Shown here: piece after piece, positions 48,577-59,501 of the stretch
How the letters are laid out: every line of letters starts with the position of its first letter
How positions within the stretch are numbered: position 1 is the first letter of the stretch
Made by a program: the position numbers and the translations under genes
Assembly: GCA_023053545.1 (NCBI GenBank)
Contig: JAKZAN010000006.1
Location: 4,159,001-4,223,000, forward strand
Length of the DNA stretch: 64,000 nucleotides
Reading direction: 5' to 3'
Source of the DNA: Lepidurus packardi
Lineage: Eukaryota; Arthropoda; Branchiopoda; Notostraca; Triopsidae
The notes under the pieces: generated by a model
What the model was told of the DNA's origin: nothing
The model's database searches: none
The model's input: the letters and a program-made list of their open reading frames with translations, nothing else

Positions 48577-51071
48577 GGTTCACATGACAGCATAATCAAC
48601 CGGACGCAGGGGACGGACGCAACAGCTTTGTATGTTTTTTTTTTCTTTACTTCCTTTCTCCTAAACAAGGCTCTTTCAAAAAGGGGGAAGTTCACTTTCT
48701 AAAGCAGAGGAAACAATAATTAGAAATAACTTTTTGTTATAAGAATTGCTGTACATGAAGGATAGAGAGGTCAGAGGGTCTATTTCTGTTGTTAATATTA
48801 ACCGACATACTAATCTCCAAGTGAACTTCCCTACCAAAAAGTCTTATAACAAGAAGGTTTAGGAGTGGGACGCGGTAGTAATTATTTTTGTATCTTTCGC
48901 CAGGTACGACGATCCCTGTGAAGTGCATATGCCACCAAGTCCCTTCTCTTATCCTTAATCCCAGATTCTCTTTCGTCCTGTCTTTCACTTGCCTCAAAAG
49001 TTGTCCACCCGTTCATGACAACTAATTGCGCCACGTGTATTCCGGAAAGGAGGGTGTGTGTGTGTACGCATTGGGTTTGCAGGGGAGGAGAGGAAGGTTT
49101 ATTCGTGCACCGCAAAAAGAAATGGAAAATTAGGAACGTGACGTTCTATATGTAAAAAAAAGAAAAGGGGAAATGCTGGAAATCTTTTCTCTGCATGGGA
49201 TAGACAGTTTTCATATCTGCCGCTAGGTGGCAGACTGTTAAAGAATTTGAAAAGCGTCGGTTGCGGTAGAAAACAAAGCCATGACATAAAAACAGGGGAA
49301 CGGGGCAATATATAAAGGCAGTAGGAAATTAAAGGAACATAGTATTGGGATTTTTCATTTGAAAGTATTGGCTGGGAATGTTAGCAAAGGTGCGTTTAGG
49401 AGAAGGGGAAAAGGCATTGCATTGGACAGGTTTATGCGGGTACCAAAGCTGTACTAGTCAGAGACAAAGGCGAGAGCAACGTGCGTATAAAAAAAAACAA
49501 CAAGTCTCCAAAAAATTTTCCCTATACCGTTTGAAGTGTGCAATCCTCCTTGCCCTGTCCATAACCTGGCCTCTTTCGTCCCTCATTAATGATTTTTTCG
49601 TACTGTTGCGGATGCCGTGAGTTAACTCTTTCTATTCTTACGAGTTTGCGAAGATGCTCTACAAGAACTTTCTTGGGATATTTTCAAATTTTTTCTGTTA
49701 CACGATACGCAAGAGGGCGTGGTTAAACCAGGCAAACATGAAGCAACCCTTTTACGTAAAAAGAAGTAAGAATTCGAGAAGAAAAGCGTGTCAAGAAAGT
49801 GAAGAAGTTTAGAGCTAGTGTCAGTTTTTTTAACGTTTTTCTATTGTAAAACTAAGATTAATTATCCCAATTTTTTCATTAGTACCATGATTATTATTAT
49901 TTTTGATTTTTTGAACTTTTTTTTGAGGTTGAACATGTGAACTTTTCAAGTGGAGCAAAGCAAGAACGTATGGGTGGAGTTTACAGTAAAGGGGCGTGGC
50001 GTGTGTGGTGATCGGTCCAGCTTTTCTGCGGATTTTTACATGTTGTAAGATAGAACCATTCGCCTCTTTATTACGAACAGAAAAAAAAGAAACGGAGTTT
50101 TTTGTCGTGACCATACCTGCTCCCCCACACACACTTTCCCTAATTCCCCCCTCGTTTCTAATTCATATTATCCAAAGTTTATTCTTCCTTAACCAATGAA
50201 TTCCCGTTACGACCCTATCATCTTTTTTCAAACTGCAGGAGCCTGCGACAAAAGAAAAGTAACAAAAAAAATCTATGAACAAAGTACCAAAAAAAAAAAA
50301 AAAATTCGCTACAGTTCTTGGCCTTCCCAACTTTCTCTATTGCGTATGGTTTTGCTTTTTCACCCATTGTAGTTGCCAAGTTTTCAGTGTGCACAGTTGG
50401 GCTTTACCTCTTTTTTTTTTGTTTGGCGAATCCAGTTTTTTGCTCATTTTTGGATCCCATTACAAGAAAACCCACTGTTGACACACCGTGTAGTTCAATT
50501 CAAGCTATGACTGCCTTTGCCTGCCAGGCTCTTTCATACTGTTCAAAAGAATTCATTTTAACTTACAAACTTTGAATTCAGTTTCCGTTACAAAGTAAAG
50601 TTCAAGAAGACAAAACGTAAACAATCTGGTTTCCCTCTGTTGGCGAATGCTGAAGGTTAGTGTCCACAAGTGACAAGGGAATGGAGTTTTTACAAGTTAG
50701 CTTTAGCTCCATTGTCTCTGTTTTGTTTTTCTCCTCCTTGAGAATTCTTTGTGGTTTTTTCGCTGGATTTTCTCTTCCGTTGACTTATTAGTTACAAGTT
50801 GAAGCTCTCTTTTTTCCCCTTCTCTCTCTTTCTGTCGCCGTTTTCTCCCCTTTTGCACCGAGACACCATGGGTTGAAAAAATAGTTGATAGGGAAATCGA
50901 ACATCCAAACTTATTATTCATAGTATTTCTTCTTCCCTTGCACTGTTAATGTCCCTCATGTCTCTTACAAAAAAAATTTAAGCAGGCTACCAAAAAAAAA
51001 AAAGCTATGGTCTTTGTATATTCCTCTTGTTCATGAACTTCGCCTTGATGCAAATTTTGTTGTTTTTCCAG
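48577..51071. other. Calcineurin A 3' region and convergent intergenic DNA
   Basis: Presumably this holds the calcineurin A 3' UTR, then spacer. No canonical AATAAA was found on the plus strand; an ATTAAA occurs near 49327. A (TG)n run lies near 49053. Open frames here lack any domain signature. Confidence 0.4.
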
Positions 51072-51077
51072 TTTATT
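51072..51077 (-). promoter_or_regulatory. ZNHIT2 poly(A) signal
   Basis: Minus-strand AATAAA lies about 50 nt downstream of the ZNHIT2 stop codon, a typical distance for a short 3' UTR. Confidence 0.6.
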
Positions 51078-51126
51078 GTGGATGTTTGTATTGTTTCAGA
51101 GAAATTACAAGAACCTTCATAATCAA

Positions 51127-52592
51127 TCACACTTCAGATACAACGCTGTCTCTCTTTGCTTTAACCGACGACAACGAACCAAAGGACTTGAGCCACGAGA
51201 TATAATAGTCGAGTTTCTTCAACGCCAACAGGAAACGCTTTCTTTCATCAGTCTGGTCTTTAGAGACAAACTCGGTCTTGGCTTTGCTCAACAGGGCGTG
51301 TAAATCGGAAAAGGCTGCCAGGGCGTACAGCGTCGTTTTGGAGGACGAAGGAGGCCCTTTAAGGATACTAATCACGTCGTTTTTCGCGGTTTTTATTACC
51401 GGGGCCGGGATTTCTAAGTCCGAGTGCTGCCAGACGGAAATTAGGTATAGTACGTGAACGCTTTATTAACGCAACGCTGTGTGCAAGGTCTTACTTGAGT
51501 AGTTTCGAAGGCCGCTGATTCCACCGCTTCAGAGCTGGTAGCGAAAGACTGGTTAAGCCGTAAGTTGGAAGAAAGCTTGAAAATAAGCTCGGATGCGGAC
51601 AGACTGTTGTCGAGGTGATCTCCGTTATAAAGCCTCGCTGTTAACGCGTAGGCGTACAACACGTTGCAGATATTGTTCCCGACATCAGGCGAGGGAGCCT
51701 TAGACTGTAGAAAATTATTTACAAAAATTAGAAAATTACAATTGTTTGTTTATTTATTTAGTTTATTATGTTTGTTTGGTTACCGTCAGAGTTGAGAAAT
51801 CAACTATGTTCTTTCTGATGGGCGGAAGTTTGTTAGAGTTTGTTGTAGATTTGTTACCAATTTCTTCCACTAGAGGCGCGGATTTCCTAAAAGGATTCTG
51901 TTAAAGAACTTTCTTAAGAAATTGTTAGGAATTTTCTTAAGAAATAACAGGTTTTCATGAGTTTAAAGTGTATACTTTGAGAGCCACCATGGTTCCCAGG
52001 GTTCAACAAGGTTATGTATCTCGCCGCTTTTGAGTAGTTGTTCGAATTCTCGTTTTTCTTGAGCGGAAAGCTTGGCCCAAACGGCATCTGCATTGTCCAA
52101 ATCTATTCCGGCTAGTCTGGCGGCCAGATCCTCTTCTGTGTCAGTGTCATCCGAATCTAATGAAATAGAAAGAGTTCGAAAACCTGAGTTAGGAAGGGCA
52201 AATTTTATGTAGAAGATTTTGATCAAGGGTACCTAATTCGTCGCCATAGATATCGTCGTTCTCTTCTTGCTCTTTTAACTTTTTTAGTGCTTGAACGATT
52301 GTATGGCGGCTTTGAGGATCGTCTTCTTGTTGCCTTAAAACCATTTCTTCAACTACACACTCCTTGTAGAATTTTTCAGTGCAGTCTTGATGCTTTGTTG
52401 ATTGGTAGCAAGTCAAGGAGCAGTAAAGGGTCCCGCATTTTGGACATGTATATTTCCCTGTGTTATTCACGCATCTACGAAAGAGGGAAATTTTATTATT
52501 ATTCGTACATATTTATTTAAATTGTTATCATTGTAAGCTTACATAGTGCATAGTCTGTTGCTTGAAACTTCTTCCGTGAGGCTTTCTTCCAT
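51127..52592 (-). CDS. ZNHIT2: Zinc finger HIT domain-containing protein 2
   Basis: ZNHIT2 is known to bind RUVBL1/2 (R2TP/PAQosome) and to help assemble the U5 snRNP. Six minus-strand exons join in frame: 52592-52543, 52474-52233, 52156-51976, 51886-51784, 51704-51495 and 51426-51127 (1,086 nt, 361 residues; human about 403). The HIT zinc finger lies near residues 13-50: LCTIC, then YTCPKCGTLYCSLTCYQ, then HQDC, so the eight metal ligands of the treble-clef pair are present. After it come an acidic Asp/Glu-rich segment, AARLAGIDLDNADAVWAKL, EPWEPWW, a helical region (NVLYAYALTARLYNGDHLD) and a Lys-rich C-terminus. The start ATG is just upstream of the finger, as in the family. The gene appears intact and is convergent with calcineurin A. 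Confidence 0.93.
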
Positions 52593-55500
52593 GGTTCAAT
52601 ATGTATCTGTTTATTTTTGAAACACGTTGGCATGCGTTTGTTTTGCCTCAACGAAAACGTATAAGAGAGGACCGTTGTAATTTCTGAAAACTTGCGAAGA
52701 GGACGGACGTCGGTTCTGAACCGCGATTCATGAACCTGCTGTCTGATAGGTTAATTTTGTTTTAAATTTGTTCGATATTTTTTAAAGGCTAAAATCGTTT
52801 AAAATTGTTGAACTTTCAAGCAACAACTGTGTTTAGTCTGTCTGGTTTCGACACTTTCAGAATTAGCAAATAAATTGAGTAAAAAAAGTTCTTTATATAA
52901 AGTAATGAATCACAACGCATAAATACGCTGCAATTCAAGTTTGGCCCACACCTGCCCCTAAATCTTATCGGTGAAGGATTAGCTGTTTTCCGATTAATGC
53001 GTTATTTAAACTTAACACAATAAGCTTAAGATATTCAGAGTTAGTCAGTCCTTGTATATAAAGCCAATCTTCAAATCGTTAGATTGAAAAGAAATTTTTT
53101 TAAATAGAGATTGAAAGTTGGCCAGAAATCTATTTTGAATATAGATCGAAGGACCGTTATTTATCACACCTTATGGTTTGTTTTCCATGGAAACCTAAAT
53201 GAAAATGACGTATTTGAAGCAGATGTTCTGCGATCACTGGATTTGCTTATGGTATATTCACGCAGTTCGATCTCGACGCTAAGTTGGAAAGTATCCTTAT
53301 TTTGCTGCCGTGTACAAAATGAAAGTTTTCGACGAATCCTTGCCTACCATTGCTCCGAGGAGTAGAATTGAAAGAATCATTCTACGGGAAAGCGGTATTA
53401 GGGGATTCTGATTATGAGTTTTGCCGAGATTTTTGCTCCTTTTCGACGTTATCGCCCAAGAGGATGGGGATTGCAGAACAGAGACCAATTTTTCCCATTT
53501 AATTTACTTCAAATAAGTAAGTAAGCTCATGTTTTACTTGATTTCCTAATGTTGCACTTAATTTTCAAAGGGTTATGAATAACTCTCTATGACTTGTTAA
53601 AAAAATGTGTTCTTGTAGATTAAATTGCCAAATTTTCCAGTGCTGGATCTTTTCAATTTTTTTTTTTACTATTATCACTCAGGGCTTTCGGTGGTAAAAA
53701 ATACCACGTTTAAACTTAAAATAATATTATTTTAAGGTAAAAAAAAAGGTGACGCAGGAAACCGTATTTGGTTCATCGTCCAAAACATACAACGAGAAGA
53801 AAAGAATAAAAACAAGCCATTTCGCTCGGAATGAGCCTGGCAATTAGAAATGCCGGAGCAAAGCTAAGAAACCCGGACAGGTTCCACTCGCCTCACTCGG
53901 TCCATAACTTTTCCTTGTTGAGCAACTGCAAGGAAGGCAAGCCGGAGTAACTCTACAAGTCCGGGCTGGCCTGAAGTTGGTATCCGGCAACTTGCGTAGA
54001 GAACGTTGTTAGAAATTTACGAAGTTGTGTTTATGACCTACAACTTTTTTATCGTATCGAGGCGGTATGATATCATAAAGTGCCTACGTGAAGATGATAA
54101 TGATGATACAGATTTTATTCACCCGGGTATTCGCTACATTGAGCAACGTTTTTTTTTTTTTTTTTTTTTTAGACTGAAGATGAAGATAAAACAAAAAAGA
54201 TGTAGATATGAAGATAAAACAAAATGACTGAGATGTGTAAGCAGGCCTGTACCCAGGGAGGCTAGGGGGTTTTAACACCCCCCCCCCCCCCCCCCCCCCC
54301 ATTCTTGGAATAAGAGATCTTGATATCAAGTTTACTTGCGTAACTGTGTTTGGATTAAAAAACAAAAGTAAAGCTGAAAAGACGGAAGATAAAGCGAAAG
54401 CATATGACTAGATAAGAAATGGTGTATTTAATAGCGGTTATAAGGAAGCAGACATGACATTTTTTTCTGTTTCGTTTCGACGAAGGGTTGCGAAATAAAT
54501 AGTAAAAGGCAAGATATGTTAACTAGTGATTTGCTTACGGTTCTACATGGTGATTTTGGATTTACTTTCTTTCGCTGACAAGGTTAGTTTGTATCGTGAT
54601 TTCTTTTCGATATTGCAACGATGTAGGTAAGTTGTTAATTGAATAAGGAATGCCATGAGCATCAAAATGAAACCACCCTTTAGGAACTTATTTGTGTACG
54701 ATCCTAGTTACCCTAAGTGAAAGTTACCCTAAATTTTATGTTTTTTTTTCTTCCGAGGAGCTAATTTGACTGTGATAACTGATAGAAAATTGGTCATAGT
54801 AATTCTTAAAAAAAAAATTCACAACTGTCACCTGAGCTCGGTATAGGCCATTAGCATGGGGAATTTTGGAACACTTGTTTGAGAAAACCAGTATATTTCA
54901 TAAAAAAAATATTTTTACAATGCTCTTGAGCTCTCTAACAGATAGTGCACAACCAATTCACAATTTTTTCCAATGAGTAGTTAATTAGCAATATACTACT
55001 GAAGTTTGCAACTACGAGAAATATGTTACTTAAATCTGTCCTTTGCTGGTCGTGCCCTAGGTGTTAACGAAAGAAAGTTTTTTTTGTTTTCTTTTTGAAA
55101 GCAAACTAAAACAAAAGTTTTCTTTTGTTTTAATTTCCTCTCAAATCTGCCAAGCCGTTTTTCGAGAAATCTTGTTCCGCAAGTTTGACGACTTGATTTG
55201 GGACATGGTACTACAGCAAACCGTGGTGACAAATTGAACTTATCGTAAGCAAAACAAGTGTAGAAACTTACCGGCAATTAGCTATCTATTTCTTGTCTTA
55301 CTTTCTTACGCAATGCTTTCTGCAAAACAAGAAAAGAGAGCAATGCCAACTGTGACTCTTTCCCATCATTAAGCTTAAATCAATTGTTTAAATATCCACC
55401 GAGTGCGCCACCAGAAAATTGGGCATCGAGAAATTTCTGACACAAACCCTGATTGTAGGTGATGGTTCTGGGTGGAACTGTGACAAGGTAAGTTTTGTAT

Positions 55501-55861
55501 CGCAATTTCTTTTGATTTTGTTACAATGTAAGTAAATTGTCAAGGGAGTAAGAAGGTATATTAGTAAAGCCTGGTGCACACTACAGATCACAGAAGGAGT
55601 TTGGATTTTATCAACTTACAAGCAATTAGCGATTGTTCGAGCTCTATTTCATATAATTCGCAGGTACAAAATGGTGGCCGAAACCCCTCTACTTCCATTT
55701 GTACAGCCGTGTTCAGCTTCAGGAGATCAGAAAAAAAAGGTAGTGACGGTGTAAGTAGACCAGACAGAATCAAGGAAAAACTAATATTCAATGTTTGCTT
55801 CGTTGTTCCACAACTTTACCAGTGTTTGTTTCTGCTGTATGCCTATTGATATGAAGCCTAA
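52593..55861. other. Intergenic segment between ZNHIT2 and the small membrane protein gene
   Basis: A run of T (54149-54170) and a run of C (54278-54300) are present. Two diverged direct repeats of about 100 bp lie near 54550-54650 and 55460-55555, sharing GACAAGGT-AGTTTGTATCG and ATTTCTTTTGAT. Open frames at 53111-53365 and 55574-55849 are not recognisable. The latter could be an upstream exon of the gene at 55962, but there is no supporting motif. Confidence 0.4.
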
Positions 55862-55933
55862 TTTTTACTCTTTCTTCGAATTTATCCACATGCATATATA
55901 TGCATGTGGATAAATTCGAAGAAAGAGTAAAAA
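55862..55933. repeat. Perfect 72-bp palindrome
   Basis: Both 36-bp halves are exact reverse complements with no loop, centred between 55897 and 55898 in CATATATATG. The outer part of each arm contains ACTCTTTCTTCGAATTTATC or its inverse. It ends 28 bp before the ATG of the next gene, inside what is either its leader or an intron. Confidence 0.95.
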
Positions 55934-55961
55934 GTATTAACTTTTTGCGTTAAAATAGGTT

Positions 55962-56571
55962 ATGTCGAAGTCGATTATAATTATTGGCATCGTATGCATC
56001 ATTGTATGCGTTGCTGGTTCTGTTGGATTTGGCGTTTCGTATAAACTGCGGAATAACCAAAGCCATGACTCCGCGGTAACCCACAAGGATCCTCAGGGTT
56101 ATCCCCCGGAGGAAGAACCAGACAAACAAGAGAAAACAAGAGCATGGCCCACACCGAGTACAGATGTTTTTTCGCTAATGGACTCCGCGGTAACCCAAAA
56201 AGATCCGCAGGGTTATCCCCCTGAGGAAGAACCAGGCAAAAAAGAGACGACAAGAACAAGAGCATGGCCCACAAGCAACAGCCCAACATTAACACCCATG
56301 CTTGGGATAGCAGTAGAAAATGGTGAAATACTTTAAGACAAGAACATGTATTTACTGTTATGTATTTTTTTTAGATTTTTACAAAATTTCTTTTACAAAA
56401 TTACGGTTGGTTAAGGAAATTTTGCCTACCATAAAAAATCGGTGGATCTGGAAGCCAACTGTTGGTATCCCTCAAGTGGGAAGATACTATAAGCAAAATC
56501 GTCCAAATGGGATCGAGGCTCAAACACTCAAGCCTGGGATAATTGAACTAAAGTTCAATAAACAGAGTTGA
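55962..56571 (+). CDS. Unrecognised small single-pass membrane protein with a 38-residue internal repeat
   Basis: I do not recognise the family. Two exons, 55962-56322 and 56375-56571, join in frame across a 52-bp GT..AG intron and give 185 residues. AATAAA follows at 56632. Residues about 4-27 (SIIIIGIVCIIVCVAGSVGF) form one hydrophobic helix near the N-terminus, so a signal anchor or uncleaved signal is likely. Two tandem copies follow with a 38-residue period, each with DSAVT, KDPQGYPPEEEP and TRAWPT. The repeats are acidic and Pro-rich, hence probably disordered. The second exon is basic (KISFTKLRLVKEILPTIKNR, then WIWKPTVGIP). An AG precedes the ATG (TTAAAATAG|GTTATG), so a non-coding or further coding exon may lie upstream. 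The repeats could also mark a lineage-specific or rapidly evolving protein. Confidence 0.6.
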
Positions 56572-56631
56572 AATTAGGATTCCTCTAATAATCATAGCAT
56601 AGTATGCATTGTATTATAATTTGCATTGTTA

Positions 56632-56637
56632 AATAAA
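56632..56637 (+). promoter_or_regulatory. Poly(A) signal AATAAA
   Basis: A canonical hexamer lies about 60 nt after the stop codon of the small membrane protein gene and supports it as a transcribed unit. Confidence 0.55.
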
Positions 56638-56835
56638 GTTTATAGCCACGAATATTGTATGCCCATAAGGAGGTCTAATCCGTAGAAAATACTGCATTCA
56701 ACTAATATGTCAAGGTCCAAAATTTTGTATTTTTATTAAATACGATAAGTTAATATATTGACATTCTTCATACAAATTTTAATATATACTGCAAAGTATC
56801 CATTTACATAAACAATGCTAATATACAGATATATA

Positions 56836-56950
56836 GGCGCCAGATTATTGGCCACTGGTTATTAGATTTAGCCGCATTATAGAATCAAATTTTAAAGGAC
56901 TTATTATGATGATCGCTGATTATCATCACTTGCTTTGGACAATGTCAATC
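56836..56950 (+). mobile_element. Fragment T5 of the Tigger/pogo-derived element
   Basis: The left ~115 bp of the family is recognisable: CACTGGTTATTAGATTTAGC, then CAAATTTTAAAGGAC. The rest is missing or unrecognisable. This is a decayed 5' fragment without the HTH frame. Confidence 0.55.
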
Positions 56951-58199
56951 GACGAAGTAACGTCATAATGCAAAATTTCACATTGTTGTTGAATTTCACA
57001 TCACATCACGTTGATTTTCACGTAGGATCTTGGGTTGTCTTTATTTTAGTTATTGAAAAATCAACCATAGGAAATTACATAATTTAAAGCCATGCGGAAA
57101 TCTATCATTGCAAACGCCGTCATGTAAAAGTTACGGTCATCTCATGTTCGTATCATGATTTTAACATGAAAAAATACCAATGGTAAAAAAACATGACAAT
57201 TCATTACAGGTCATGACTGGCAGCAAGCTTACAATGTTCGAGCCCGATACATTTTTTGCTGGGATGTATGAACATGAAAATCCCGTACTTTTTTTTACGG
57301 GTAATAATTGCGCTAAAAAATCTTTGTGATTTATAACATGTAAAGCAATAGTTATAATCTTTAGAGTAGCATTATATCGAAAAGGCGGTATATGTGGGTG
57401 TGAAAAGAGCAATACGCTAGTACCAGTCTTTACTTATCCATTATTTTAAAGAAAAAGACTACGACAGGGTTATTGCATGATCGATTGAAATCCTCTCCCT
57501 GACCAATTTAAAAGTAACCCCACTTTACTATCGATACATATGATAATCGATATCAAACTGTCTACCGCCCCAATTAGAAGGCTATTGGCTCTCGCATGCC
57601 ACTGCCCGATTTGCAAATTTACTTAATGTCTTCCAATACATTCTCGTCGTTTGCCGCAAAATATGTAAGAGTCGCCCTCTTTGTTTAGCTTATCATGCGA
57701 TAACATTTGAGTGTATGATTTCATGGGTATGGCATTACCACACCCTTTATGAACTCGTTATAATTCCATTACCCTTTTTTTAACTCAATGGCCTGAGATC
57801 CACTTCTTCCTTAGCCGTAATGACCTTGTCTTTGCTCCAACTCTTTACAAAAATGTCCCCCTATTTGACGCATAAATAAAACTTTCCCAGGCATCTCGTG
57901 CTGAAAAAGGCGTTTAAAATTCCGCGGAACCCAGTTCCTTCCCAACCAAACCCGTCGACGTCGTGCGCGACTACACTTGTCCGTTGAACCGAGTTTGCGC
58001 ATCGCCCTTTCGTTTCATCCAAGCTCACATTCGAAGAAGCGCACGTGCCCCGAACACTTCAACTTTGTTGCTAGACCTCCTCGAATTTTTTAGCTTTGAA
58101 AGTGGGTGTGTAAAACTCGGTATTATACGTTCTCGCTTGTATTTTACAAGATCTTGAGCCCAACTACAGCGCTATACAGGATACATACTCAGTGCCAAA
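56951..58199. other. Upstream region of the Zasp-like gene
   Basis: This presumably contains the promoter and 5' UTR. The start codon at 58200 is preceded by AGTGCCAAA, a reasonable initiation context. No TATA box or initiator can be pinned down with confidence, and no other gene is supportable. Confidence 0.4.
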
Positions 58200-59460
58200 A
58201 TGTCGCAAGCTTTGACCGTCAAACTATCCAAATTTGATAATCAACCTTGGGGTTTCCGTCTCCAAGGTGGGAAGGATTTCGGTACCCCCTTGTCCGTACA
58301 AAAGGTATGTCTTATGCCCTAGATTTACACGTAAGGTTTTCCGCTACAGTAATTGCTACAAACCATTCCAAGCGATCCCAGTTGAGGTTGTACTGAGTAC
58401 TGTGGCAAGTGTTTGTGTATACGTGGCATGTTTCCCTATAGCTCTCTGGGGGAACTGTGTATGGCACTCCTGTTTCTGTCACACCTGTACTAAGAAGCTA
58501 GGGTTCCAATTTAAGGCTTTCATACCGGAATAACTTCGTAATGGACCCATTATTATTTATCAATATTAGTAAGTCTTGAAGTGAACATTTCTAGTTTAAA
58601 TCGGGTGTTACAACCGACTGTTAAAGCTCTACGCCGGCCATGAAATCCGCAGTGTCATATTTCCTAACATAAATAGCATATAAGATGACAAAATGTCTTG
58701 CTGACGGAAGCACTCGCTGAACTAGCAAAGGGTCTGGTGGCAACGGCAAAAGGGAAAAGCATGGCTGCTGCTATGCAGACCCTAAAAATAAGCAAAGCTG
58801 TGGTCCTGGTACAAGACTAGACGCCTTTTGCAGTCCTTTCCACGTTCCAAGCTTGTAATCGAGGTCCGGGAACTCAACAGCGTCTTTTAACATCTTTCTC
58901 CCATTTCCCTTCTTTTTTTAATATATATATACTACAGAAAGAAACGCTTTTTTCTTTATTTTTTTGTGCTCCGATATCGGAGATATGACGAGAGAGGGTG
59001 GCGCCCGGTTAATGCTTTTATCTATGGAGATGCTAGTATAAACAAATGCTGACACATAGCGCTAGGACTGACACTGGAATTCATTCTTTGCCTTCTTTTT
59101 TTGCACGTTTCAAGTTTCTTTACACTCCAAGGTTCGGAATTGATAAGATACATTGGCTAGAAGGGTTTTAAACGAGTACCAAGTGTTGTTTGTGTATTTG
59201 AAACGCGTAACCATGTCTTCCGCTATTTCCAAACCGTAAAAGACAGTTCTCTTGGCCAACTCTTGGCAAAGACCATCCAGATTTTGATTCGCCTTTTCCT
59301 TGTTAATAGGTAAATGGCGGAAGTTTGGCTGAGCAAGCCGGTCTTCATGCCGGAGATAACATTCTCAAGATAAATGGCCAAGAAGTGTTCAATTTGCGGC
59401 ACAAGGAAGCCCAGGATGTTCTCGTGAAGGCGGGAAACAATTTCGAGATCACCATTACCA

Positions 59461-59501
<41 letters not shown>

